64,000 bases of DNA from Collybiopsis luxurians FD-317 M1 (lineage: Eukaryota > Basidiomycota > Agaricomycetes > Agaricales > Omphalotaceae). Positions 10,660-22,627 of the stretch are shown in pieces. The first letter of the stretch is position 1, and each line of letters starts with the position of its first letter. The position numbers and the translations under genes are program-made. The DNA lies in the NCBI GenBank assembly GCA_000827265.1, contig KN834787.1:164692-228691 (forward strand). The letters are read 5' to 3'. The notes beneath the pieces are model-generated. The model worked only from the letters and a program-made list of their open reading frames with translations, was not told where the DNA came from and did not search any database.

Positions 10660-12060
10660 CGTCGTTCGATTCGCGTCGCAGACTCGTCTGGAAAGCCAAA
10701 CCCCGAGAAGGAGAGGAGGTAAGGAAAGTTGGGGTTACCAACGACCCCTTTCGAGGGCCTGTATAGGTTTAAAGAGTCCAACGTAACACATACGATCGAC
10801 CAGATTAATTATCTCGGGGTTGAAACGCTGACAACTATGCTCAACGGAAGCTTTTTCTATGGATCAAAATGGGCCCGAGGCATTCTTCAAACTCTGAGGC
10901 AAGGGCGTGGTCGTTAGTGCGTAGACACATGCTTCCGACGAGAGGGGGGAAGGATTTTGTGGGCTGTGACTAACTATAAGTGTGGATGACTGCGGTTTTC
11001 CAGAAAGCCTTGAGTTAGATACTAACGCCGTCCACGGCGCGGCGCTCTCGAGCGTCCGACGAAGCTATCTCAAACTGGAGTTAGAATTCCTGCCCAAGTA
11101 AGTACACCTGGGTCGGATCACGAGATAGATTGCCATTGTAACGCGATTATCTTGTGGACTCTAACGCGTATTTCACTCAGGAGCTCAAAGTTGGCTGACG
11201 ACGGCCGCTCTAGAGCTGCTTGCTTCCAATTCCGGAACTCGAGATGCTCGAGCGAAGGCCGATAAAGCCTTCATCACTCCATAGAAGCTGATCAAGAGGA
11301 ACTAGTAATCTTCGCCAGAAGCTGGGGTGCTTAAAGCGCCGAAGCTTGAATATGCCAGGCTTGTCGTATTATTGCTGGCGATGCTGAGTAGATGCGATGC
11401 TTAGGATGCTAAAGACCAGATATATCAACATAAAATGAGAAGAAAACTGGAGGGTGTTTCTGATTAAATGTCGAGCGGCATGCCGGCCATTCCTTAACGA
11501 TAATGCAGACGTTCGCCCACTCAGAAGGAATTCGTTCAATATTCATACGTTTGGTCAGTGGCAGTCACAGGCTCAGAAAGGTCAGACGAGCTAGGTTGCT
11601 TTCGGTAACAGCTCACTAAGCTCCCTGTAGACTCTTCGCCTCCCTCAGCTTCCCTCACCATCGAAACCATTTCCGAGTCTCACAATTGTATCCCCTTTCT
11701 TCTTCATCATTTCGAACATTTATGCTGTCTTTGTCTCAGCCATAGTAATTCAAACCTACAGACTCTGTCGAGCAGCGTGCATCATCGCAACTGGCAGAAT
11801 CCAGAACCGTCAGAAAGGTTGTAATACCACTGGTGGACCCGGAGACGGGAAAGTAGACGGAGCAGGTTGTGTATCGCAGTTCCTGAGTCGCACACGATTA
11901 CTTCAAAATTACCATTATCAGGAAAGCAAAAAGTATGCATTTTTCTGCTACTGAGCCAATCTCGACTCTCTTGCGATTCTCTCATAGCATTTACGGATGT
12001 TCCGGAATTATACAAGGTATAGAAAGTTAATGTGTGTATTACTGAGTATATTCCACAGAA
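10660..12060. other. Intergenic, no gene supported
   Basis: 1.4 kb between GH17 and the NACHT gene. A plus-strand stretch near 10985-11260 reads open for about 60 codons across a possible GT-AG intron (GFPESLELDTNAVHG), but no start, homology or continuation was found. A minus-strand ORF at 11782-12015 shows no domain. The 5' UTR and promoter of GH17 must lie in the first few hundred bases. Confidence 0.5.
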
Positions 12061-14220
12061 TTAGTAGAGTAAATACCAATTGTAAGGTAATGGACAGAAT
12101 TCAACAAAAAATAACCCCTTCGTTAGGCCAAGTCCGATGTGTCTTGCACTGATATCAAGTGGCAGTGTGTGTCTTGGGCGGAAACTACGTTGCGGTATTT
12201 GTGCTATTTGCGAATCCAAATAATTCATTAGCACCTGAAAACCATCATGCAATGATCCTGAGGCGAGGGCTGAAGATAAATGAGAAGGATATTGAACATA
12301 TATAGTGTATCTCTCCTCTTCGACAAAATCCAAAGGTCGCTTTAGCACTAGTACTACAGAAAATCCAACCGTGACTATGTCGCGAATATGTTGCAACTGT
12401 TGACCACATTTGTCCTGATGGGATGAAGCAAGATCAGCCCATTGATCACCAACTTCCCGGAAGAACAACAGAAAAAGCTAAGTACTTGCCTTAAATTTAT
12501 ACCTTATTTGGAGAATTAAATACAGTAAATTTGCAAGATACGACCGCCAATCGGGATGATCACCATAGGGCATGGCTCTCGTTATTGCAGCATAGACTGG
12601 CAATGAATCGAGCATAGCCATCAGCTTGTCACTTCCGCTCGCAAGAGCACAATGATTGGCCCATCTCTCACGAGTATAATCATCCCTAAAACCTAGTAAA
12701 TCACTATAAGACTCCAGGCAACGTTGAGCGAGAAAGTCATGGCCTATTGATATATCTATGTGGAAGTGTAGTGATCGATTGTGGTCAACGAGAAAGCTGG
12801 GAAATGATGCATGGGCAAACTGGAGGTCAGATCCAATAGGTGAAGGATCTTGAAAGAGAGCATGAACACCAGAAAAGGTTGCATGAAGGGTGCCAACTGG
12901 AATACCCAAAAGCTGAATCAATAAGTCGGGTGAACCAAAGTATGCAAGTCGAGCTGCGAGGACTTTGAGAAATAAAGCTCGTTTCTTGACTTTTGACAGG
13001 ATCTGAAGATAGAGTGCATCTAGATCAGCATAAGGAGAGTCTTCTTCCCCATGATCTGCTGCCTCGAGGCCAAGTATAACATTGAGACGGTCTGCTGGAA
13101 CATCACCATCTTCATTGATGTATTTCAGCACCGTTGATGGGTATATAAACTGACCCGATGACTTGTGTACCAGATACTCAATTTGCTCCAGTGCAGGCCA
13201 AGGACGAGGAATATGTTCCATCGAGTGGGAATGATGTATGAGTATTTTTTGAAATCCATCGACTAGGAAGAGTCGAATATCATTGGAGGCCTGATATGTA
13301 TCATTAAGGGCCATCCACTGACAAATGTTTTGGTACCCCGATCCTGCAAAGCACTCTTTGATACGAGGCTCTGGTCTGCTGCAAACAAGAATTCGGACTA
13401 GGAGGTTAAATTTCTGGCAAAGCAGAGCCAGATTAGAAAGAATTCGCTGCCATTCATTGTTTTCATTGCAGCATTCATCAAGCCCATCGAGGATCAATAT
13501 ACGAGCTCGAACTGAAGATGGCCACTGAGGAGATTCTGGAACAAGATTTCGGTGGACATTAGGCATGTTATTCCATCGCTGCCTGAGCTCCGAGTGGATC
13601 CGAGCCTTTATCTGGACCATTACCTGTAAGTCCAACCACGGTTTGATAATTAAAGCATCGCATTGCTTCTCAATGAATGATGTGGGTGCAAAAGGATTTT
13701 GGATGACTGCTGTATCCATAATAGTGCGTAGCTCCGGTATAGCAATGGCCATTTGCATGGCAATTGTGGTAAACAGACATTGAGGATTATTTCGCGATGG
13801 ATCGGAGCGCCAAAAGAAGAAACTCCCAAGCAGGGACCCATTCTCAGCGCATGTCTGGGCAAACGACTGAGCAATTGCGGACTTTCCGGCTCCAGCAGGC
13901 CCATAAAGCCAGCGGATTGGGGGATTGTGGGCCCCTGCCGCTCTGTTAGCCCAATAACCTAGATCCTGTAAAATGGCTTGGCGAGTTCCTGGGTGGCAGA
14001 GGGGAGGGGGATACCGAGCGCCGGCATCATACGATGCTGAAGTTGATGTGTGATGGTACAGTGTGGCGAGGCCTGTGTTTGTAAGTTTAGAAAAGGCTCT
14101 CTTGAATGAAGCACTAGGAAGCTTACCCCTCTCTCCTCTCTCTTCATAGATGTGTACATCCCCACCTGCGCTGTTGAAGGTTCCACCATGAATGGCAAAA
14201 TTATGCGATCCATTGAACAT
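12061..14220 (-). CDS. NACHT-domain STAND NTPase
   Basis: Exons 12490-14220 and 12061-12414 encode 694 residues. The start at 14220 gives MFNGSHNFAIHGGTFN, the conserved beginning of agaricomycete STAND proteins. An upstream in-frame ATG (14283) would add 21 residues. Walker A GPAGAGKS is at 107-114, Walker B ILILDGLDE around 260, and a CSRPEPRI sensor motif follows. After the NACHT come a winged-helix-like region (HASFPSFLVDH, RERWANHCA) and an unidentified C-terminal part. No WD, ankyrin or TPR repeats are visible. The single intron (12415-12489) starts GCAAGT, so it is a GC-AG intron. It lies at the same place (after xYKFK/xLRFK) as a GT-AG intron in the paralogue at 19.9-22.1 kb. Such proteins are linked to heterokaryon incompatibility and innate-type responses, which is inference here. 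Confidence 0.85.
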
Positions 14221-14766
14221 TTGAGGCGGCGAATACTGTACAGTAACGGGTAGCAGTGGTGGAAGATGAAAGAAAGGAGACACGAGAACCGTTATACAGC
14301 AATGGCACAGTGCATATAAACATAGCCTCGATAATTCATTATTTTAGAATCATCTTAGGAGAAGACACGAGGTACAGATATGCTATACGTCCCTGTGTCG
14401 TCATTTCATTAATCAACGTCTCGAACTTAAGCTTGCAAACATTGATCCATTCGTCTTAACTTCACACAGCCTTACCTGTCATAGATAATTAGGGCGTCTC
14501 GTGGTAGACCCGCCTCCAACCTGATTAACAGCCAAAGAACAAGTAGGACCTGGATTTTTGAACAGGAGATCAAGATGTTTTTCTGCAGGGGAGTAGAGTC
14601 GGGTGGTTATACCGAATCGGATGAACATGTAATTGGAGTGGGATCGCCCATACTTATATTTGCGACATCGATAATCGGAAGCCTTGTGATACATTGTACA
14701 TTCAAAGTTATAATGGTAGGACATACTATTCCATCGACACAAAACTTTCAAAGCAAATGCAAGTCA

Positions 14767-16518
14767 TCATACAGCAATCGGCAAACCCATAGCATGAAGC
14801 CCCACAGGCGACAGAAGATCGGTAGGCTTACCACCGCCAATAAACGCCTGAGAACCTTTAGGAAAGTCGGGCGGGCTAATCTCTTGCAAAAATGTCTCCT
14901 TTTGCTTCTCAACGTATGCTGTATTTATGGGTGTGGTCGGCATCGCCGGGATGTACATCACTGTAGACACACCCATGTTGAGTTCCTCGGATCTTTTAGT
15001 TTCATCAGCGATACTAACCTGCTGAGTCCTCTTTTCCAGTATGTTCAATCTCAACCGCATGTACAACGTCGCAGTGCCAAAAGACTGCATCGCCGGGCAT
15101 GACCTTGGGAACAGATATCATAGTCTTCTCTAACCTCATATGAGGATGCAATTCCGGGGTCGGACGTGGCCCAGTGAATCCACCATCCCTCGGGATGATA
15201 CCGGGAAACTCGGGAGACGATATGTCTGACGGTGAAGCTCTTATTCTACATCAATCATGCCTCGAAATGAATGAACGTACCAAACTCCCAGTTCTTTGCA
15301 TCGAGAACCTCCTCGGAATCAACAGGTACCAAAGGACGGAAGAAAGGTCGCAAAATGAGGTATGCATTCGACAAATGCACATTCGGAAAAACTTGGAGGG
15401 TTCCCTGACGAGGGGCCGTTTCACTGAGGAGGACTCATCAGCAATCAAAAGGAAGAAACCTTCTCTGCGTACCTCATAGCAAGCCAGCCTTGGAAAGTCC
15501 TGAATACGGACGCCTAACCACCCCACATGGGTAAAAACCATCGATACCAAAAGTTATGAGAACACTCACCTGATTGGGACGCTTATACAGCGACGAACGC
15601 GCATTCAATCGGCCTTCAAGAGCGTAAGGATCATGCTTGCGCCATTCTCCTGACAAAATGTCCCCAAAGCACTGGGTCCTAAAGACTTTATCCTCCCAAC
15701 GTTCAATAGCGCCTCCTGATACACATGCATCATACCGTTCAAGTCATCAGTCATTGATCACGACACCGCAGCTTGGATAAGCCATACTGACCATCGATAT
15801 GAGGTGGATGAGCACTCCATTGAACTCCTGGACGTCGGATGCGGAACCTATCGGCATATGTGAGAGGAGTTGACAGATCGACTCCCTCAATGGGCTCATC
15901 CGAAGCAACGCGGTAAAGATTGTTCAGCCAAGTGGATGCAGCCAGAAGGTTAGGGTGAGAGCGAGCCTGTACTTGAGGTCTCGTCCAGCTGTACTCGTAG
16001 CCTGAGTGAGGACGGAAGGCAACCAAAACCTTCATTAAACTTACTAGAGCTGGAAAAACTGCATATCACCATCCGGGATGCCTCGAGAAAGAGAGGGTGT
16101 AAGTGCAATACTCCCGTGAATATTAAGAGTATATACCATCAATATTCGGATTGACACTGATAAATTCCTTCAGCGAATCCTTCCATGCTTGGGCTTCAGC
16201 ATCGTCGACCAAGTCTTTGATGACCACAGTGCCAATTTGACGAATTTCTTCCACTTTTTCAGGAGAGAGGGACGACAATTCGGAAAATTTGACTTGAGGA
16301 ATATACTACGGAGATCGGGCAAGATAAGCGACAGTTCAAACTTCAAGTCTGTCCGTGAAAGACAGTGTACTGACTTCGGGGCCTTTGGTAGGCACCATGG
16401 CGGTCAGTTTTCCCAGCTCTTCGATGATTTCAGCCCATGCCTTGGTAGCACGCGCTTCGAAGTCGGGATAGCTGGAGGCTATTTCGCGTTTAATGTTCAA
16501 GAAATGTTCAGCTGACAT
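14767..16518 (-). CDS. DUF1479 family protein (YbiU/Gig1-like oxygenase fold)
   Basis: About nine exons read through GT-AG introns to 428 residues, MSAEHFL to LPIAV, from ATG 16518-16516 to TGA 14769-14767. DUF1479 marks include GDMQFFQLYW, ARSHPNLLAA, the HPPHIDGG box with an HxD pair (about His183 and Asp185) and a distal His in CDVVHAVE (about 351). His-x-Asp plus a distal His is the iron site of 2-oxoglutarate-type dioxygenases, so catalysis is plausible. No substrate is known for the family. The Candida member Gig1 is induced by N-acetylglucosamine. It is expected in the cytosol, as there is no signal peptide. All family motifs are present, so the gene looks intact. Confidence 0.85.
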
Positions 16519-17052
16519 AGCGGAGGGGGGTGTTAGTCTAGGATAGCACTTAAACCTGGCTCTTTTTATATTGCGAGGCGCCCATTTTAAATATAGTTGT
16601 CAGAAGATCTAGACAGAGGCAACTGGTGTGACGCCATGAGAGATAGAACAACACTATACCGAACTTGTACCAAATCTTCTTTTACTATCTGCAAACCTTC
16701 GCACCTTCGGCACTACCCGTGTTTTGCCAGTACTAAAGTATCTCCGAGGTTTTCCCGAGTGCTATTAATCCGAAGTTTGTCCGAGCGCCACTGGCAAAGG
16801 GCAAGTCGGATAGACAATTAGATTCCAAGTTGGAGAGGTCTCTTTCTAACTGTAGAATGTAAATGATGTGTAAGAATGTAGAAAGGATTTTTTCTGAGTT
16901 CCACCAGGACTCTTAGAAGTGTATGAACAACGCTGAAGGGGTATTCTGAAAAAGCAATGTAAAATTCGCTCGACATATCAGCTATTAGATAGGGTAGTTG
17001 TAGAATAAACGAAAAGACCGTCAGAAACGGACAGAGCGTCAGACGCATTGCG

Positions 17053-19714
17053 TTATTGGTCATATTCCTCCTCGGACTGAGCATCCTCGTCCTCATAATA
17101 TTCCACTTCGTCATCATCAGCTGTAGCTTCCTGATACTATTAGCCGAATAGAAATCCCATAAGTTAAAGGGAGAAGACGATGGTGAAAACCAGATGATCA
17201 CCTGTTGGTATTCAGCGCTGTGGGAGGGTCGTTACTCGAGTACTCGGCAGGGGAAGAAGGTCGCAAACTTACATGAGATCTTGTGTGTTGCTCTCAGCCT
17301 CGGAAAACTCCATCGGGTCCATGCCCTCTCCGGTGTACCTGTAAAGGTGTAAGATTTCACAAAAGCTTGACCGGGAAGACGACTAACCAATGCAAAAAAG
17401 CACGCCGCTTATACATGGCCGTGAACTGGACGGATCAATATCCGTGCTTCAAGATCCACTAAAGCATCAGACTTACCGTTTCTAATGTTCTCTGGAAAAG
17501 CTCCTGGACCGCCGTTGAGTTGGATAGAGCCGTGGCTGCCTGGAGAGGAACATGGGTCAGAAACTTGTACCGCAATAACGAATTTCCCCTTACTAGTTTC
17601 TGACCAACAGGGGGAGTCGAGACTAAAGATACCGAGACGTTATCCGGAATCCATCTATTAGATAGCTAGTCAGCTCTTGATCGCACTCACACCGAGGAGA
17701 TGGAAGATTCACTCGACAAAGTGCTGGGAATTCCGAGATTGTAAGTCATGAACTGCAGCCTAAATCTTGTCAGATATCAGACCAGAGACATCGATAGAAG
17801 GAAACTCACTTCAGCCTCTCGAGAAGCTACGGGCCCTCGGAAAATGGTAGCAGCGGTCAAATAACGACTACAGAAGAGTCATATCAGAATTTGTCAATGG
17901 TATGAGGCTGCGAACACAGACCCGAAACGGGGATCACAAGCGACCAGAAAATTTTTACGATCGAACAATCTAATAAAGAAGATTTGACTTGAACTTAAGG
18001 ACAGTAACCGCAAATTTAACGCACGCCTGAGTAAGTTCGGGAATCGAAAGGCTCTGGTACGCTTGAGCGACACTGCTGTGTATGGGTGCATAACTGGGCA
18101 TCAAAAAGTGGAGCTGCATTCTCTATGAGCGAAAGAAAAGGAAGTTTAAAAAAAAGTGTCATACACGGGGGAAAGGGATAAGGTTCATGCCGAGCTTGCG
18201 CAGGTCGCTGAATGACGAGTTGAGTACAGCAACCTAGACTCCTCGAGCTACACCGCCACACACCCATTCAATTGACCAGGAAAACGCAAGCTTGTGCTAA
18301 CCCCACACATTACTTTGGCGATCAACTTTACTAGGACTTGAGTCTGAGAACGGGGAGGGAAAAGAATCCTCACACATACTTCGTTCAGATCGGAGAACGT
18401 TGGGCCCTTAATTTTGAGGGCCCCTGTAGTAATGCTATACCTGGAAGCGAACAGACTGTAAGAATTGTCGCTACATGAAGCGGTGCACTACTAACAAGGC
18501 TTCATTATCGATACAAACAGTCAAGTCGCTGGTATCAAGCAGTTGATGGACTGAAAGCATCGCATTATAAGGCTCTACAACAGTTTCCGACACCTGCTCA
18601 TCGTGAATAGAGCGCTCTCGGACGATAAAAGATAGAGGTTGTTACATACTTTAGGTGAAGGTAAAATTGAAAACGTTGCCAGCATTCGGTCCGGATATTC
18701 CTAAACTCAATTTATAGGGTCAGAAGAATCGATTGGAAAAGCACGTTTGCTACGTACTTCGCGCATCTTCGAGAGTAGCAAACTTCCCATACCAGCGCCT
18801 GTCCCACCACCCAAAGAATGAATTAGTTGAAAACCTTGCAATATCTCGCAAGCCTCTGCTTGTTTCCGGATCGTCTCCTGTACGAGAACTGTCAGGAAGG
18901 GGGCATTTGATGCAGTTGAAGACGCACCAATAAAGGGTCTATCAGCTCGGCACCTCGATACCCGCGTCAGAGTACCGTCACCACCTGCATAGTTGCATTC
19001 ACCTTCTGTGTAAACTTTAAAAAGAAAAATATTAGCAGGGAGTTTGAGTTATCCAACCGGCTACGCACATCCTTTTGCCCAGTTATTTCCCGCTCCCGGC
19101 TCTCCTGTAACATACGTGTCCGGACGGAACAGACCACCAATAGGACCGCTGCGAAGCTAACGCTTTCACCTTAGATTGCCTTTCCTGTACAAGCAAAGCT
19201 GAACATACCCGGTTACACACGCCCGCTTCAAGATCGATTTGGGTACTCCGTGGGACGTATCTCTGTTCGCCTTGGTAATTCACCTCGTTAAAGTAGACAC
19301 CTACCTGTTTCTCTTAAGTATGAAGCGAATATTAGAGATTTGAGGAGACGTACGCGCTGGAGTTGTAAGGGGTCCGAGCCTTTGTATTTCTATGATTCAT
19401 TTCTTCCTTAATGAACGCCGATCAGCATATCCATCCGACATACCCCATCATAATCCAGTCCGTGTTCAGCTAAAAGCCTTTGCCAGAATATTTCTCCCAC
19501 TTTCAAATAATGACCATGAGACGACTTGAGTGTGATCTAAAGTAGAAGCACCTTGGTTCCCGGCCTGCAATGGTTGAATTGATACGTGAAATCATATTCT
19601 TCGTGCACGGAGGATAAATCTGACCTGGCCGACCTAGAGAGATCCTCAGCAAGGAGTCAAACAAAGACAGAAGCAGGGGCGTACTTGCAAATTAATTATT
19701 TCTCGTGAAGCCAT
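17053..19714 (-). CDS. Divergent beta-tubulin with many introns
   Basis: On the minus strand the message can be followed from [10 protein letters not shown] (ATG 19714) to a C-terminus rich in Glu and Asp (EYYEDED...EEEYDQ, stop 17053). Recognisable beta-tubulin blocks are [30 protein letters not shown], the GTP loop [32 protein letters not shown] and [18 protein letters not shown]. Exon 1 is 19685-19714 and exon 2 is only 9 nt (19625-19633, coding V-G-Q). Without exon 2 the LQVGQAGNQ nucleotide-site motif would be broken. The usual Cys of GQCGNQ is Ala. Many other normally fixed residues differ, so this is a fast-evolving paralogue rather than the main beta-tubulin. Exon borders between 17.4 and 18.4 kb are less certain. 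Confidence 0.8.
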
Positions 19715-19793
19715 ATTGTAAGGTATATGATGAGAGTAGAAGGACAAGCCGCAAAATGGTGGCAGGCGAAATAATTTTGAATGACGGAATGGA

Positions 19794-19842
19794 CTGATAA
19801 GATAAGCCGGAGATAAGATAAGCTGGCGAGAAGATAATCGGG
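19794..19842. promoter_or_regulatory. GATA-motif cluster in a divergent promoter
   Basis: The stretch contains gataagataagc twice in tandem (18-bp unit ending c/tgg) and a further agataatc. This makes five GATA cores in under 50 bp, four of them GATAAG. It lies about 80 bp upstream of the tubulin start (minus strand) and about 80-125 bp upstream of the NACHT start (plus strand). GATAAG is the classic site of fungal GATA zinc-finger regulators of nitrogen, iron or light responses. Which gene it serves is unknown. Confidence 0.55.
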
Positions 19843-19918
19843 ATTAGATTAGAATTTCAGTGGCACAAGGACACCACAAGGATTCCTTGTTTTCGTTCCA
19901 ACACGTTATTACATTGAC

Positions 19919-22087
19919 ATGAACGAGACAGAAAATTTTCCAGGTAAGTTTGTATTCGAATAATGATCGTAAGTCGTCCCTGAGCTGTGAGCAAAGGTCT
20001 CCTCAAACTATACAGCCACACCTCTCGTTCGGCTTCCTATAACGCAGCATCTCGGTTTTCTCTTTCCAAATTCTGCAATACGGACATACAAAAAGACATC
20101 TTAGTCGACTTAAAGTCTTGGGCAAGGGAGGAACTGGAATTAGACGAGCCCAGATTGCACTTGCTTTACGGTCCCGCAGAAGCAGGAAAATCGATCTTGG
20201 CCCAGACTTTGGCAGAGAAATGTGCGAAGACTGGGAATTTAGCCGGCACTTTCTTCTTCTCACAGTTCGACTCTACTCGCAACACTACTCAGCGATTATT
20301 TACGACAATCGCCTTCCAGATGGCATCTTCCATTCCCGGACTACGATCAATTATCGATGCTGCAGTGGTAAAAAATCCCACTGTTCCCACCTCGTCCGTC
20401 CAAATGCAGTTCAAAGAATTAATTCTTCAGCCATGGATTAAAGTTCTCAAAGATACCGGTTCGAACGTTGTCTCCGAATATATCGAACTCGGAGATAGCA
20501 GAAAGCGCTGTCAACCTCAGACTGCAAGATATTATCCTTCGAAACGGCGAAAAATATCTGAAGATAGCTTTGTGTCGAGCCTTCCTCTCTCGGAGACTCC
20601 TCGAATAATTATCCTAGACGGTCTAGATGAGTGTTCAGATAGCACTGAGCACGAACATGTTTTCTCCATTCTCAGCGACGTGATACAAAATCATGGTCTT
20701 CCGCTTCGAGTTCTCATAACCAGCCGACCAGAACCTCATATTGAGTTGGCTCTGAAAACATCACCTATCGGAAAGATATGCCGTTGGATCCCTTTGGATG
20801 ATACCTACAAGGCGTCTTGTGATATTCGAAAATTAATGCACCGTCGTTTCAACGAAATATTCAAGCGGCGTTCGAGCTCCATGCAAGGCATTCCTCATTC
20901 GTGGCCTAGCTCTGAGCAAATCGAAGAACTTGTGCGCAGGGCAAGGGGCAACATCACATATCTAACGACACTTATGAGATTCATCAATGACGAGAACGCC
21001 AAACCGTCCGATCGTCTCAATCTTGTCCTTGAATCTACTCCCCCGGACGTCGAAGATTCATCATCATCCGCCGGGTTAGATGCGCTCTACCGCCAAATTC
21101 TCTCACTACAAAAGGAGGTATCTCTCCTTCGGAAAGTCCTTGGTGCCCTGATCACGCAGGATGCTCTCGATGGGTATGTAGAGCAACGTTGGGGACTGAA
21201 CCGAGTGGCTTTTGTCGCAGACGTCTTCAAGATACCTCTCAGCAGTGTCTGCGAGGCTTTATCTGGACTACGTTGTCTTTTTCGTGACGGATCACCCTTC
21301 GAGTCGGAATTCTGTTTCCGTGACAAGTCGTTCGTCGAGTTCTTGCTTGACAGCAAGAGATCCCAGAGCTATTTTATCGACGCAGAAGATAGTCATGATT
21401 CTCTTGCCGCCTGCTGCTTGGATATCCTGAACGGAAGCTTTTCTATATCCTCGCAAGCGCAGGATAAAGTCAATCCCTGCTACGAATATGCTTCAGATTA
21501 TTGGGTGTACCACTGCGTCAACGCAAAAGGTAGCGCAGAACTTTTGGCGAAACTTGAAGCGTTTGACATCTATACAGCGGCAAATGAAAAAGTGTGGGGA
21601 ATGTTCTGGTGGAGTTTTGAGCCGCAAACGCTAGCAAATTTTCTGGCCGATGTACATCAAGTCTGGCTTCGATTTAAGGTACGTCTTCTTCAGTTTACCC
21701 CCCCCCTTTCTAAAACGTACACGTCTCTGTATCTTCACGGTGAAGCTTGGAGAACTCAAATATTACATCCTTCCATAGCCCAATAATTCGAGCGGTGATT
21801 CTCGCCTGAAGCACTTCAGTGACATATCTTCAGGTGGATTTTTTTTGACTCTTATTGAACCTGATAGCGACACCAGATACACGATCCGCGTTTCTCTAAC
21901 ACCAAAATATTACGCACAAGACATTCCGATAAGCATTCTGGAAAATCATTTACAATCTGAACTGGCATCGTCGCCGATACGGACTGCGTTGCCTTATTCC
22001 ATGAAGACTATAGTGACCCCGTTGAAGATTGGAAATCCTCGGTATGAACTAGTGAAGATAAATAGTCAAAATCCTAGAATAAAATAG
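19919..22087 (+). CDS. NACHT-domain STAND NTPase (paralogue of the 12.1-14.2 kb gene)
   Basis: Proposed exons are 19919-19943, 19985-21678 and 21779-22087, giving about 675 residues. Walker A GPAEAGKS is at about 71-78, Walker B IIILDGLDE follows, then TSRPEPHIE. The C-terminal half matches the other NACHT gene (ADRLNVIL/SDRLNLVL, RERWANHC/SDYWVYHC). The first exon (MNETENFP) and its 41-bp intron are a best guess. The long ORF alone starts without ATG at 19987. This copy lacks the MFNGxxNF N-terminal motif and has Glu in the P-loop where Gly is usual. The last intron is GT-AG at 21679-21778. Function inferred as for the paralogue: NTP-driven switch with unknown partner domain. Confidence 0.8.
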
Positions 22088-22446
22088 GAGTACCCTGAAA
22101 ACCCTTAGTTAGCCCCTTATTCGTTTGTAAAATACAATCAAAATTGTGAGTATCAAGAGTCGGTCAGATCTATATCTAGTGTCCAAGCAAGAGACACCTC
22201 CAGATGCGGGTTGTCGGCCAGTAGTCCAAGCTGACGAATTCCCACTTGCAGTTGTCGACTTTGCTATCTTCGGTTCCCCGGATTGCTCAGCGCTCGACGC
22301 TCTCTGAAGTGGGCCTAGATTTAACGAAGCTGGTCTCCGGCGGCGTAGATGGACGGGTATGGGGCGGTGCTTCTCTCGGCCGACGGGAGTCGGTAAACGG
22401 GGTTGTGCTTGCTGACCTCCGCAGCGCAAAGAGACGGGTATGGGGG

Positions 22447-22627
22447 NNNNNNNNNNNNNNNNNNNNNNNNNNNNNNNNNNNNNNNNNNNNNNNNNNNNNN
22501 NNNNNNNNNNNNNNNNNNNNNNNNNNNNNNNNNNNNNNNNNNNNNNNNNNNNNNNNNNNNNNNNNNNNNNNNNNNNNNNNNNNNNNNNNNNNNNNNNNNN
22601 NNNNNNNNNNNNNNNNNNNNNNNNNNN
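22447..22627. other. Assembly gap (181 N) in a local tandem repeat
   Basis: Just left of the gap the text gacgggtatgggg occurs twice about 95 bp apart, inside a partly repeated block (ctccg.. to ..gggg). The gap is therefore likely to hold more such units. The region 22088-22446 has no supported gene. Confidence 0.8.

Noticed and set aside
11782..12015. ORF downstream of the NACHT stop as an extra exon
   Set aside because: The NACHT frame ends cleanly at 12061, and no splice pair links the two.
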